A DNA stretch of 64,000 bases from Cruorifilaria tuberocauda (lineage: Eukaryota > Nematoda > Chromadorea > Rhabditida > Onchocercidae): assembly GCA_013365365.1 (NCBI GenBank), contig JABVXU010000176.1:41380-105379 (forward strand), given 5' to 3'. Each line of letters starts with the position of its first letter. The first letter of the stretch is position 1. The notes beneath the pieces were generated by a model, which made no database searches, was not told the origin of the DNA, and saw only the letters and a program-made list of their open reading frames with translations. Shown here piece by piece: positions 54,801 to 64,000 of the stretch. The translations under genes and the position numbers were made by a program.

Positions 54801-56810
54801 TGATATTAAATATTTCATGAATCATAAGATGCTAGGAATGTTGCGATGTTTCATTTACACTTCTCGAAAATTTCATTTTCTTCATTGATAAAAAAAGAAA
54901 TGTAAGCCGGATAGGTTAAGATGAATTAAAAAATTTTCCGTCATTGGATGAAATTTTTTGTTTCATTGATTGAAACAAGTTTAATTCACATTATACGATT
55001 TCTGAAAAATTAAAATCCGACATATCTGACATATAATAGCAAAATTAAGCCTAAAGTATTATATGGCAGTATTAGTGTAACAGTGATATCATTCTTCTAA
55101 TAAAATTTGTCTCATAAATTAGAGACAAATTTTCTGATTAATAAAAAATTTTATAATTTCGTTTTTGAAGCAAAAAAAGCAATTTCAAACTAATGGATTT
55201 TTTCTTTTTTACGTTTTCTATTATAACAAATCAAGAAAAATTAATTCATTTATCAATTTATCATTTATCAATTAATTCATTTATCATGCAGAATGAACGT
55301 ATTATGCGAAATTCTCTAATTAAATTTAATAATTTTGATTTAAGGAAGCTATAAGAAATTTAGATTTAAATTTAGAGATAAAGAGTTTTTAAAAAGCGCT
55401 TAAAATATTGCTTAAATAGTAATGCAGCATGAATTTCTTAAATTGCCCAAACATTACTTAAATAATAATGTAGCATGAATAGTAACAAATTAATTCATTT
55501 TTTTTGAATTAATTCAAAAAATTTAAAATTTTGCAAAAAGTAACATTAAAGTCACTCGTTTAGTTCAATTAACATTTAAATTATTAATTGAAAGATTTTA
55601 AACTAATTTAAATCAGTGAAATAGTACTGGAAATTAAGAAAAAAATTATTCTATTCAGTGGAGTGAAAATGAATGAGACAAAGTTTTTGAATTATTGTCA
55701 TAATAATGTAAATAAGGTTATCAATTTCAACGCATTATCATAAATAACTTGAAATCGGCAAGGAACTATTTACAGTGAAAGTATTTACAGCTTATCATCA
55801 AATACAAATAGGAATTAAAGTTTGCTATATGAGAATAATTATCTATCAGCCGTAAAAGTATGAAAAATTATCAGGTCAGATCATTTCATGCATAGATTAA
55901 ACAAATTGCCACAATCATTTTTTCCTTTTCAATTTTTAGTTATATTTCAATTGTAATTCTCATTTGATAAAATTTCGATATGTTTACGTTGGCTTATTTA
56001 TGATCAATCATTTCATGCTACCTTGCTTTAACGAATAAACTTTAACTTTAAATTTGAATAAATTTTTTTCTAGAGAATATGTCCACATATAGTACAGAAG
56101 TACTATTGTAATTCTCAACTTCTATTCACCGATCTTCTATGTCACTGCAATAAATAGGTTTATCTGTCATCAGTTCATCCAATGTCATCTATTTAAATTC
56201 GTTTAAATGACAATTTTGAAAATCATTTAAATCAATTTTCGATCAATAGTTTACGATCATCTCATTCATATTGCACTTCTCTTGTTTTATTAAAATTTAT
56301 TTAAATTTTGATATTTTCTTACTGATAATAACAAGAATAAGTAATAAATGATAACTCAAGAAATATTTGAGGTACTATTCATAACGTACAAGAATAAGTA
56401 ATGAAAATCGAGAGAGAGGAAAAGGTTAATAAATGTATTTGTAGCTGTTAAATTCTATAGTTGCTGTTAAAGTTTTAATTAAATCAAATTAAATTAATTT
56501 TCTAATTACATTAATTAAATCGCTAAATCATTAATTAAGAATAATAAAATCAAATTATTTTAAGCATATCATTGTGTGAAAAATAAACGTTAAGCTTTTT
56601 GCAACATACTTAAAATGATTTTCATAATTTTAGACTTATGTTTTAAATGAGATCTAGAAATTTCTTTCAGCGAACGGTTAATATTTGTTACTGTAATTTT
56701 AGCAGTTATTGTTAGAGTAAAGAGAAAAGAAAGATAATAGCATTATTCATGATGGCGAAATTTTTTGATTATTGTTTTAAAATTTATTAATAATTTTCTC
56801 ATTTTATTAG
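51862..56810. other. long gene-poor stretch
   Basis: I see no supported exon in about 5 kb. Small direct repeats occur, for example CTTAAATA.TAATG.AGCATGAAT at about 55408-55432 and 55457-55480, and reiterated ATTTATCA/ATTAATTCA near 55240-55290. The left end should include the promoter of the leftward oxidoreductase gene. Confidence 0.5.
55408..55480. repeat. short direct repeat pair
   Basis: A block of about 23-24 bp reading CTTAAATAGTAATGCAGCAT occurs twice about 49 bp apart, the second time as CTTAAATAATAATGTAGCAT. No gene is nearby. Confidence 0.5.
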
Positions 56811-57084
56811 CAAAGGAACTTTATGGCTCACAACTGAACGATGTTTACGCTGCCGTTGTTTGTCCACTTAGCCATATCGATAACACTTTACTTGGTTGGC
56901 ATAACAATCTCTATGAGTATATGGCATTTATTTCCAAAACAAGTAAGTAAAAATAATCTAAGTGAAATTTTTATATCATATCTTTCTAAATTAGTTTAAA
57001 TTGTTTGTTAAACTTTGTAAATTTTCATAAATCAAATATTTTAACAAAGTACAAATTAAAATGTCTTTTTCAGCCTACACTTAA
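56811..57084 (+). CDS. candidate exon(s) of unknown protein
   Basis: Exon 56811-56942 lies between a TTTTATTAG acceptor and a GTAAGT donor. It encodes LYGSQLNDVYAAVVCPLSHI followed by DNTLLGWHNNLYEYMAFISK, a clean protein-like frame. The next acceptor (TTTTTCAG, 57073) in matching phase gives TYT and a stop at 57084. A more protein-like frame after the same acceptor (PTLKVQDGADKITGNY..., to 57136) is out of phase by one base. I found no upstream exons and do not recognise the family. It may be a fragment or pseudogene. Confidence 0.4.
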
Positions 57085-57136
57085 AGTTCAGGATGGTGCA
57101 GACAAGATAACCGGAAACTATGACAGTAATCAGTAA

Positions 57137-57869
57137 TCTTGAACTATTACCAGAATGACTGAAACGAGACTCATGATTGTATTCTTCGATGAATTTTTTG
57201 AAATAGTCACAAGAATGTTTAATTCAATCTATCAATTATTGAATGAAACTATTTCAAGTGTGCAATAAAAATTAATTAATTAATCATCTTATTCAGCATT
57301 CTTTTTTCGTTCTTTAATTCGATCATTTTCGACATGCTTAGTTTTTGCATGATTTTACGACGAAATGAGAGGATTTTAGGAAACAGCTATTCATTTCAAA
57401 CCATCCGTTCATTCTTGAAATCATTCCATGATTCGATGATTTCAAAAATGAATGAATAAATCGCAAAACTCGCAATCATTTCACTTTTATCGAAGAATAT
57501 CCAAAAGATTGAACGTTAGAGTTATCGTTGCATTCGCTTCTATTTGAGAAACTTAAGCTAAAATAATTAACCGCAGAATATTCAATTTTATTAAAATGAA
57601 ATTGCATATGCGTGCAACAATTTTTAAAGTTATCGTACCCACTTGCAATTTCATTTTGAAAAACAACTTTTAAAAAACAACAAAATTAAGGTTGACATGT
57701 TTCTATATCACATCAAAAAGCCATTTCAACAGATAGATGGATTGAAAAGTGCGAATTCTGCATGAGGCGCTATTGTCCTGTATTTTCAATACGCATGTAA
57801 TATAGCGCAAAAAGTAAACATACAAAATCTCTATAATTACATACAATTATTTAACTTCAATTTAGATGT
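57137..57869. other. intergenic DNA with a small hairpin
   Basis: I see no gene. A hairpin at 57408-57452 has arms TTCATTCTTGAAATCAT and ATGATTTCAAAAATGAA (about 15 paired bases, 11-nt loop). It is too short for a typical pre-miRNA. Confidence 0.45.
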
Positions 57870-58264
57870 TTTCACACTTTGTTATCCAACTTGGCAAAAT
57901 ATATGCAAAATTCTCGTCGAAGTTTTCTCGAGAGGTTGAAATTCTTTCGAAATATAAAGTATGATTGCATTAGCGTTAACAAAATTAGGAACAAAGTTTA
58001 GTTGAAAACGATTATACTTTTCATGTTATTAATTTTAGATAGTAATTCAAAAGTTACATAATGACGAAATCGTTTGTTGTATATGAAATAAACAGTTGGC
58101 TGAACAGCATTAAAGGATATGATAGAGCAACTGATAAGAATATTCAAGTAAATATCAGCTTCACACCCAAATAAGCTGATCCCTATCTTTTTCAGGAATA
58201 TCAGGCAAAGAATTTGCAAATTCCACCATTTCCTTGAATAAGAATTGGTACTTCAGCGTTATTT
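57870..58264 (-). repeat. inverted repeat, left arm (receptor last exon plus 3' flank)
   Basis: This arm is the reverse complement of 61748-62180. The last-exon part (about 57998-58264) matches at roughly 75-78% by eye. The 3' flank (about 57870-57999) matches at about 97%, with four differences in about 130 bases. Confidence 0.85.
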
Positions 58265-59475
58265 CTGAAAATAAAGTAAAACGGATGAAGAGATCCGGAA
58301 ACCTTCTTGATAATTCCTAAAACAAGAACAGGAATTAGATTGCACCTGATCGCACTAACCTTCCAATACTTGTAAGTCTTTGATGCTGCTGTCTATGCGA
58401 TATTCCTGAAATTAAAGAGTTAGACAGCTGATGTTATTAATTATAGAAGCATTTAACATTTACCTGTAACATTTCGACATTCTCCTGAACTGCTCGACAA
58501 AACGGTTATACGTTTTCGCCGGAAATTATCGAATATTGCCAGATAAATCGCGAAAATGATTATCGGTGTACCAATTAATGTACAAATGCGAAAACTGAAC
58601 GAGGAAAAAAGTCATATATAAGTGAGAATGATGATTATTTATTGATTAGTGATTATTAGATTACGAAAGATTACAAGTTTGAAGTAAAATAGTGGAAAAA
58701 AAAATGCCTTACAATTTATAACAGTCGTTTATACCGAATGCTTCACAGTTTACTGACCATTTCAAATGTTTACCATGAAATGTTAAAGTGCACGAATAAA
58801 TTTGAAAAATCGCTCTTATTGAAAAATTATCAAACTCATTCATGAATTTCCGGTTTTGCATGAATGCATTGTATCATTTACGATTTCTTTCTTTCTCAAA
58901 TAGTAGATTTATAATTTATTTATTAATTTACATGAAGAAAGTAGCCATATGAAAGCCATGATTACATTCAACTTCATTCCAATAAAAGTATTCTTTAATC
59001 GCGACATAATAAACAATACGCAATGGCTCAACGCCAAAAGAAACGTAAATTGTAACGTTCCGTTGAAGGAAAGCGTTTCCATCGATAATGCAATGCGATA
59101 AATATATGAATTCACGTATTCCGTAATATTAATAACTTTCATTCTTGTAACTTATCATGCAAAAAATTTATTCCAGTTAAAGTGATCTGAAATGACGTAG
59201 ACAATTATTGTGGCAAAATTCGAACGTATGAATTTTATCATAACAATTAAATGTATCCATTGAAATATTGGTGTTAACTTACCACTGTACAAACCCTCAT
59301 ATACAGTTTCAGGTAGGACAATTGTCAATTGCGGAGTGTAACTTATAAAAGCGCAAATGATCAGCTGTAAACAGATAAGAAACAAATGTCTTATTATGAA
59401 AAACATTCCGGTGTTTGTACCGTATTACCAATGATACTGTATAGCAAAAATAGTAAGAATGTTGCAATTGCGCAG
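57998..59475 (-). pseudogene. nematode serpentine (7TM) receptor, probably broken
   Basis: Minus-strand exons: TM1 at about 59423-59475 (ATFLLFLLYSIIGN), 59283-59364 (LIICAFISYTPQ, TM2), 58932-59135 (LQFTFLLALSHCVLF, TM3), 58713-58812 (IFQIYSCTLTFHG and the Cys loop), 58464-58594 (LIGTPIIIFAIYLAIF, TM5, then basic RRKR loop), 58360-58405 (HRQQHQRLTSIG) and 57998-58264 (TM6/TM7). Exons from 59364 down to 58264 join in phase. The frame breaks in two places: between TM1 (GN) and TM2, and inside the last exon, where ILIQG is followed by a 1-base shift before LIFLKKIGISLFG. TM7 ends NAVQPTVYFIYNKRFRHY, a variant of NPxxY. The architecture resembles nematode chemoreceptor or neuropeptide-receptor-like families; the subfamily is not assigned. 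An extra inverted copy of the last exon lies at 61748. Confidence 0.65.
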
Positions 59476-59482
59476 AATCTAA

Positions 59483-59590
59483 TACAACATGGGTATGAGT
59501 AGAAAACGTGTACGGAATTACAACATGGGTATGAGTAGAAAACGTGTACGGAATTACAACATGGGTATGAGTAGAAAACGTGTACGGAAT
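59483..59590. repeat. perfect tandem repeat, 3 x 36 bp
   Basis: Three identical 36-bp units start at 59483, 59519 and 59555. The unit length is a multiple of three, so the plus strand stays open and reads MGMSRKRVRNYN three times, the last passing into IERENEPEKES. It touches the 5' edge of the TM1 exon of the leftward receptor. The perfect identity suggests a recent expansion. I have no evidence that the basic plus-strand frame is translated. Confidence 0.95.
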
Positions 59591-61747
59591 ATTGAGAGAG
59601 AAAATGAGCCAGAAAAAGAGAGCCAGTGTTACGTAAGAAATGAATTAGTATTAGGAATTTTCACTTCGTTTCATAACTCATTGCTCGACTTTTGCATTAC
59701 TGCAATGAAATCTGACTAATTCTAATTGCGGTCAAATTTACCATGAATGTTAAGTATAAAATTAGCTCATTGTGTTACCAAAAAGTAAGATAGGAAGAAC
59801 GAATCAGTATTTAGTCGAGTATTGTATGGTGACATTTCTTTATGACAAACCATTTCTCCCAACTTTATCCATTTTTCGTTACATACTCTTTGAATTATTT
59901 CTAAACTAAAGTTAAACTTTACTTTAAAAAAATACATTTGACGGTTATAATCAAGAAGAATTATAAATTTAATTCTGCTGTGAGAGCAACGTTCCCATTT
60001 ATATTCGTATCAAAATTACTAGATAAAAGATCATTGCTTGCATTGAAATCCAACTGATTCTATCAGATAGAAATTTGGAATGTCATTTGTCGACTAAAAG
60101 ATTTTTAATTTTTTACAAGATTTTTCGATTGAGAATATAAGTAATAATTTCTGGAAGTAAACATGACAAGACTTTTAGAGAATTACCTGAGATGCGACAG
60201 CCACTCTAATTAGACTTCAGTGTTTTATGATATGATGAAATTGAAGAACATGCGTTTACGATTAGTAAAAAGAGGTGAATAGCTACAATGCTTGATTTTT
60301 GAATGATTATTATTTTTAAGTTTATAAATTAGTTACCAATATTAATAGCCTTGTAAAGTTTAAAGCAGTAATATGCAATATGCAATGTAGCCATCTGAAT
60401 TTATTTCCTGCATGGACTATACTTTTTAAGAAAACTTTTTACCATAACTTCTTATTGCATCATTGTTGAATTTGTCTTATATTTTAGTTTTTTCAGAAGT
60501 TTGACGTCACATGCATGGGCTAATAAGAGAATGATATGATATGATAAGGATTCGTCTTCTGATAGTCTCCGATAGTGATCAGTTCACTCTTAGATTAGAG
60601 CCGAAAATGAATAAACAGAAACGTACAAAGGTGAAATGAGACTATTGATAAACCCAAATATAGATAAGTATCTTACTTTTCAATGAAATGAGTGATATTT
60701 ATAAAGGTTGAAAGTAAAATTTAGGATTATCTTTTAAATACAACAGTGTCATTTGCTTTTCTCGCAATTCTGATAAATTAGGTAACTGTAAAAGTAATAA
60801 ATCATAAATAGATTGTGTTCAATAGCAAAGAGTCTAATTAGACTCTATTTACTTTCTGGAAATGAGAGGAGAAAAAAATTATTTAACCTAAAAAACACTT
60901 GATAGAAATTAAAATTTTTTTCTAGTGAAATCTTACACAAATATTTTGAGTGCATATTGAAATTCTTTAATTTATCAATGATAACCCAAAATTATCCATA
61001 GAATTTAATGATAGAAAAAAGGAAGCCATTGATAAAATTAATCAAAAACTTAACATTTAAGTCTTGGTTAATAGTCTAAGTATTTGAGTAAGGAACTTGC
61101 CTGGTTGAACGTGGAAGATTACAGTAATGAATGGTTTCAAAATTAACAGAAACTATTAATACTGTCAAAAACGGTTTTAAATGATAAAGAAAATTGTTAA
61201 AGTATACAAGAAAAGTTTAATCTCATCCATTTCAAAGAATTACTTCAACAATCAGTTTGAAACTTGTGAAACCTATAAGCGATATTTCTACTAAGAAATT
61301 TTACTATACCGAGATTCTAATCTGAAAAAATGAAAAAATATTAAATTTACTGAAATTTATAAATGTTTTATATTCTAAATATTAAATCTAAAAAACTATC
61401 AGTTGATTTGTGACCTAAATTCTTCATTTGAAAAAAATCATCAATTGAAATATTCGTTATGCCTACATGAAACTTTACTTGTTTATTCATGATTGCAACC
61501 TTTATCAACAATTATCATTTTTGTTACGTAATATTTTATGAATTATCACACGCGTCGAGAAAGACAAAGGATATTCTCATATAATCGTTGAAACAATAGT
61601 AATTTACTTTTCTTATCATCGGTTTTCCTTTCAAAAGTCAAACAATTCGTATAAAACTTTCAGGATAATATGGCAATGATAATTTCTGTCCCTGTGATTA
61701 TTCCTCTTAGTTTTTGATGCCTACAAAGAATATTTTTCTATTATCAG
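59591..61747. other. spacer between the inverted receptor copies
   Basis: I see no intact exon. Just left of the right arm, at about 61662-61719, a short stretch (DNMAMIISVPVIIPLSF then stop) may be the decayed TM5 exon of the extra receptor copy. The spacer otherwise is A+T-rich without recognised repeats. Confidence 0.4.
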
Positions 61748-62060
61748 TAAAAAATTCGAGATGTCAACTCTCATCCAAGGAGCCATTGTCTGTTCCATTG
61801 TGGGACTAAAGATAATATCACTGATATTCCTACGACTGATAGGAATTGCTTTATTTGGTGATAAGGCTGATATCTACTTGAATATTCTCACCAATTGTTT
61901 TGTCATATTCCTCAACGCTATTCAACCGACCGTTTATTTCATCTACAACAAACGAATTCGTCACTTTGTAACTTTTGAATTACTGCCTAAATTTAAGAGT
62001 ATGAAAGGTATAATTGTTATCACAGAAATTATATCATTGCTTTCAACCAAACTTTGTTCC
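61748..62060 (+). pseudogene. orphan last exon of a 7TM receptor (TM6-TM7)
   Basis: It starts after an ATTATCAG acceptor with the same phase as the matching exon at 58264. The frame is uninterrupted: KKFEMSTLIQGAIVCSIVGL (TM6), IALFGDKADIYLNILTNCFV, then LNAIQPTVYFIYNKRIRHF (TM7 with NPxxY-like end), ending LLSTKLCS and TAA. No complete upstream exons are present on the plus strand, so it cannot make a whole receptor here. Unlike the multi-exon copy it has kept the frame through TM6, and it carries a 23-base insertion near its C-terminus relative to that copy. Confidence 0.7.
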
Positions 62061-62180
62061 TAATTTTGTTAACGCTAATGCAGTCATACTTTATATTTCG
62101 AAAGAATTTCAACCTGTCGAGAAAACTTCGACGAGAATTTTGCATATATTTTGCCAAGTTGGATAATAAATTGTGAAAAC
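61748..62180 (+). repeat. inverted repeat, right arm
   Basis: Partner of 57870-58264 in opposite orientation, about 3.5 kb away. The non-coding part from about 62050 to 62180 is nearly identical to the left arm, while the exon part is clearly diverged. Confidence 0.85.
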
Positions 62181-62766
62181 TTGCAGTCGAAAATTGAATT
62201 CAATTACAATTTTGAAAATCTTCATATGTTAATAATAATAAATGATTATTTTACGCAGTAATTTTGTCTCATAATATTGTTAAGTTTCAGTTGATGAAAC
62301 ATTTTTAATTTTATTTTATGCATAAGCAATTTTTTACTCTTCAGATTAAACTGAAATACTAAAAAGTTAATTACTTTACTTGTTTTTAAACAAGACAAAA
62401 ATATACAAATAGTAAAATACTGAAATTCGATCTTTCTGCAATCATAGTTTGAAATGGTGAATATATTAATCGAGAAAACTTGAAACTATCATTTCATTTA
62501 TGCAATTATTTAAAACAACGGTTATAAACATCTTTTAAATTTCAATGAAAAAAACTTAACCCTTCAATTAAAAATAAATTAATTTAGAAATTGATCGAAA
62601 AATTGATCATGATCATCAATAATTCAATAATGATCGTCGATATTTTTTCATTTTTTCTTCTTAATCGAATTCATATCATATCAACTTTTGAATTTTTTGA
62701 TTTATTCGTAAAAATAATATTAACAAATTTGAAAAAAAACATTTTCTTTACAAGAAGATGAGAAAT
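62181..62766. other. intergenic DNA
   Basis: A+T-rich DNA 3' of the leftward gene at 62767. A small near-palindrome of reiterated TTGATC/GATCATC lies near 62595-62640. I see no gene. Confidence 0.5.
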
Positions 62767-63777
62767 TCAAATTCTCCTCATAAATTGCGGTTCATTGTTA
62801 CGCTTGAGAATTGCTTCGACACGTGCACGATTGGCTTCAAATGAAGAATTATTGGATATAACATTGAAATTATTCCGATCATTATTGAACTCTGTTACAA
62901 GTAACGATGGATGATCAGTGAATGACAATTGAGCTGATGGAATTCGATTATATCGCTCCAGTAAACGTCTGTAATTAATTAATTAATTATTCAATACAAA
63001 AATATAATTTATCATTTTAACATAATTTTTTCAAAATTTTACACTTTTTTTTGTTACTTAGGGAATAAATTTCAAAAGCTAACTGTCTTTCCTGATTTCG
63101 ATCAAGCGTACTCGCCTTCCCACCACTTTTTAATTTTTGCTTTTGTCTGCAAAAAGTTAATTAAACGAATTGCTTGAAACAATCCTGATTAACTTTGAAC
63201 TTTTGAATAATTCATATTTCGTTCATTAATCTCTACAAAATTTACAATTAGCTTATCATTTCTTAACGGATCTGATACATATCAGTTTTAGAATTGCTAA
63301 TTTTCATTTATAAGTCTATTCGAAGCTTTAATTTTCAATTTTTCTTTGATGACATTTAGCTTCTAACCTTCTATAGAAGATAATATTTGCAACAGTCCAA
63401 ATAATCGATGCTAAGGCATATGCAGGAAGTACAATTTTAAGTATCCAGAAGTAGCGTTTGTATATTTCAGTCCTCTTCATCTAAACGATTTCCAGATGTT
63501 GCGGGAAATTACCAGAGAAATTTATCAAAATAGGAAAATACTACGCATCACATGCACATTATGAAAGTTGTTCTAAACCGTTTACAATCAATTATTATTT
63601 CAATTAACCGGTTTATAATCAAATTTCAAATAAGTAAAAGAATGATTAATGCAATTAGAAGTTATTACCTCATTTTCGTGTAACATATTTGTTCGTTCTT
63701 TAATCATTTCCATTAGTAAATTAAGCTTTTCACCTTTGAGATCAAAATATTCTGGGATACGAAAATTTATTGCATTA
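62767..63777 (-). CDS. 3' part of a single-pass membrane protein gene, unknown family
   Basis: Exons: 63669-63777, 63368-63480, 63084-63146 and 62767-62968 (TGA), with all junctions in phase. The reading gives an amphipathic segment (RIPEYFDLKGEKLNLLMEMI), then MKRTEIYKRYFWILK, a membrane helix (IVLPAYALASIIWTVANIIF), a basic YRRQKQKLKSGGKAS stretch and a hydrophilic, Asn-rich tail ending NEPQFMRRI. The positive-inside rule puts this tail in the cytoplasm and the N-terminal part outside or in a lumen. The first exon here begins with one base of a split codon, so more exons lie upstream. They are at or beyond the right edge of the window (a tiny candidate near 63930-63945 is unproven). I do not recognise the family. 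Confidence 0.7.
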
Positions 63778-64000
63778 CTGAAAATATTAATTTTGATTGA
63801 AGGAAAATCGATTATTACAGTCATTTCATAGTAACAGAAATATCAGATTTTTTTTTTGAAATGCTATCGTCGTATTTGATTGATTGGATTCCATTGATTT
63901 AAATATTGAAATTTTTATTCAATTCATTTAAACCTTCTGAATATCTGATAAAGTATTTCATGCTATGGCAAAGTTATACTACTAGAATAGAATATTTCAT

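Noticed and set aside
61120..61190. Sequence TAATACTGTCA resembling the miR-236/miR-200 start, with a nearby short hairpin
   Set aside because: The stem (about 17 pairs, 10-nt loop) ends inside the would-be mature product, so the geometry does not fit a pre-miRNA.

Overview
The window looks like nematode nuclear DNA. It is about 70% A+T, with small exons split by short-to-medium introns that use GTAAG/GTTTG donors and TTTTCAG/TTTTTAG acceptors. It carries two nematode-type cuticlin (ZP domain) genes, a nematode-style serpentine receptor gene, a BEL/Pao-type retroelement remnant and microRNA-like hairpins. A clade III (spirurid/filarial) worm is my best guess from base composition and style; this was not tested by any search. 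All gene models were spliced by hand from splice-site motifs, phase matching and protein resemblance.

Layout. (1) 1-15 kb: two tandem cuticlin genes on the minus strand (2637-4657 and 12204-14434), separated by about 7.5 kb that is unusually rich in TGATAA/TTATCA. Both have five exons with the same intron phases and encode secreted, furin-processed, membrane-anchored ZP proteins. (2) 14.9-16 kb: a possible orphan terminal exon and a tRNA-Lys(UUU). (3) 19-26.7 kb: one long minus-strand gene of about 16 exons encoding a Tudor-domain protein with an Arg/Asn/Gln/Tyr-rich N-terminus. (4) 26.7-35.4 kb: gene-poor DNA with two hairpins of pre-miRNA form, one with a miR-35/-42-like seed (29125-29209) and one with the miR-2/-43 (K-box) seed (34626-34695). 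(5) 35.4-38.6 kb: a graveyard containing a large foldback, the decayed 3' part of a BEL/Pao element with an env-like ORF, a decayed C2H2 zinc-finger array and two diverged copies of a ~300 bp repeat. (6) 39-45.1 kb, plus strand: a gene of unknown family (39000-41572, possibly to 42315), then a highly divergent Rho-family GTPase with a CaaX end (42900-45089). (7) 45.4-51.9 kb, minus strand: CRCP/RPC9 (RNA polymerase III subunit) and a prostaglandin-reductase-like NADP-dependent oxidoreductase. (8) 51.9-62.7 kb: mostly empty, with a candidate exon at 56.8 kb, a decayed multi-exon serpentine receptor on the minus strand (57998-59475), a 3 x 36 bp perfect tandem repeat at its 5' edge, and an inverted extra copy of its last exon and 3' flank at 61.7-62.2 kb. 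(9) 62.8-64 kb: the 3' part of a single-pass membrane protein gene running off the right edge.

The genes do not form an obvious pathway. The cuticlins serve the cuticle, CRCP serves Pol III transcription (including tRNAs), and the Tudor protein is plausibly tied to germline or small-RNA biology. The most unusual items are the Rho-like protein that has lost the recognisable nucleotide-binding motifs, the inverted receptor duplication whose non-coding flank is better conserved than its coding part, and the two microRNA-like hairpins.
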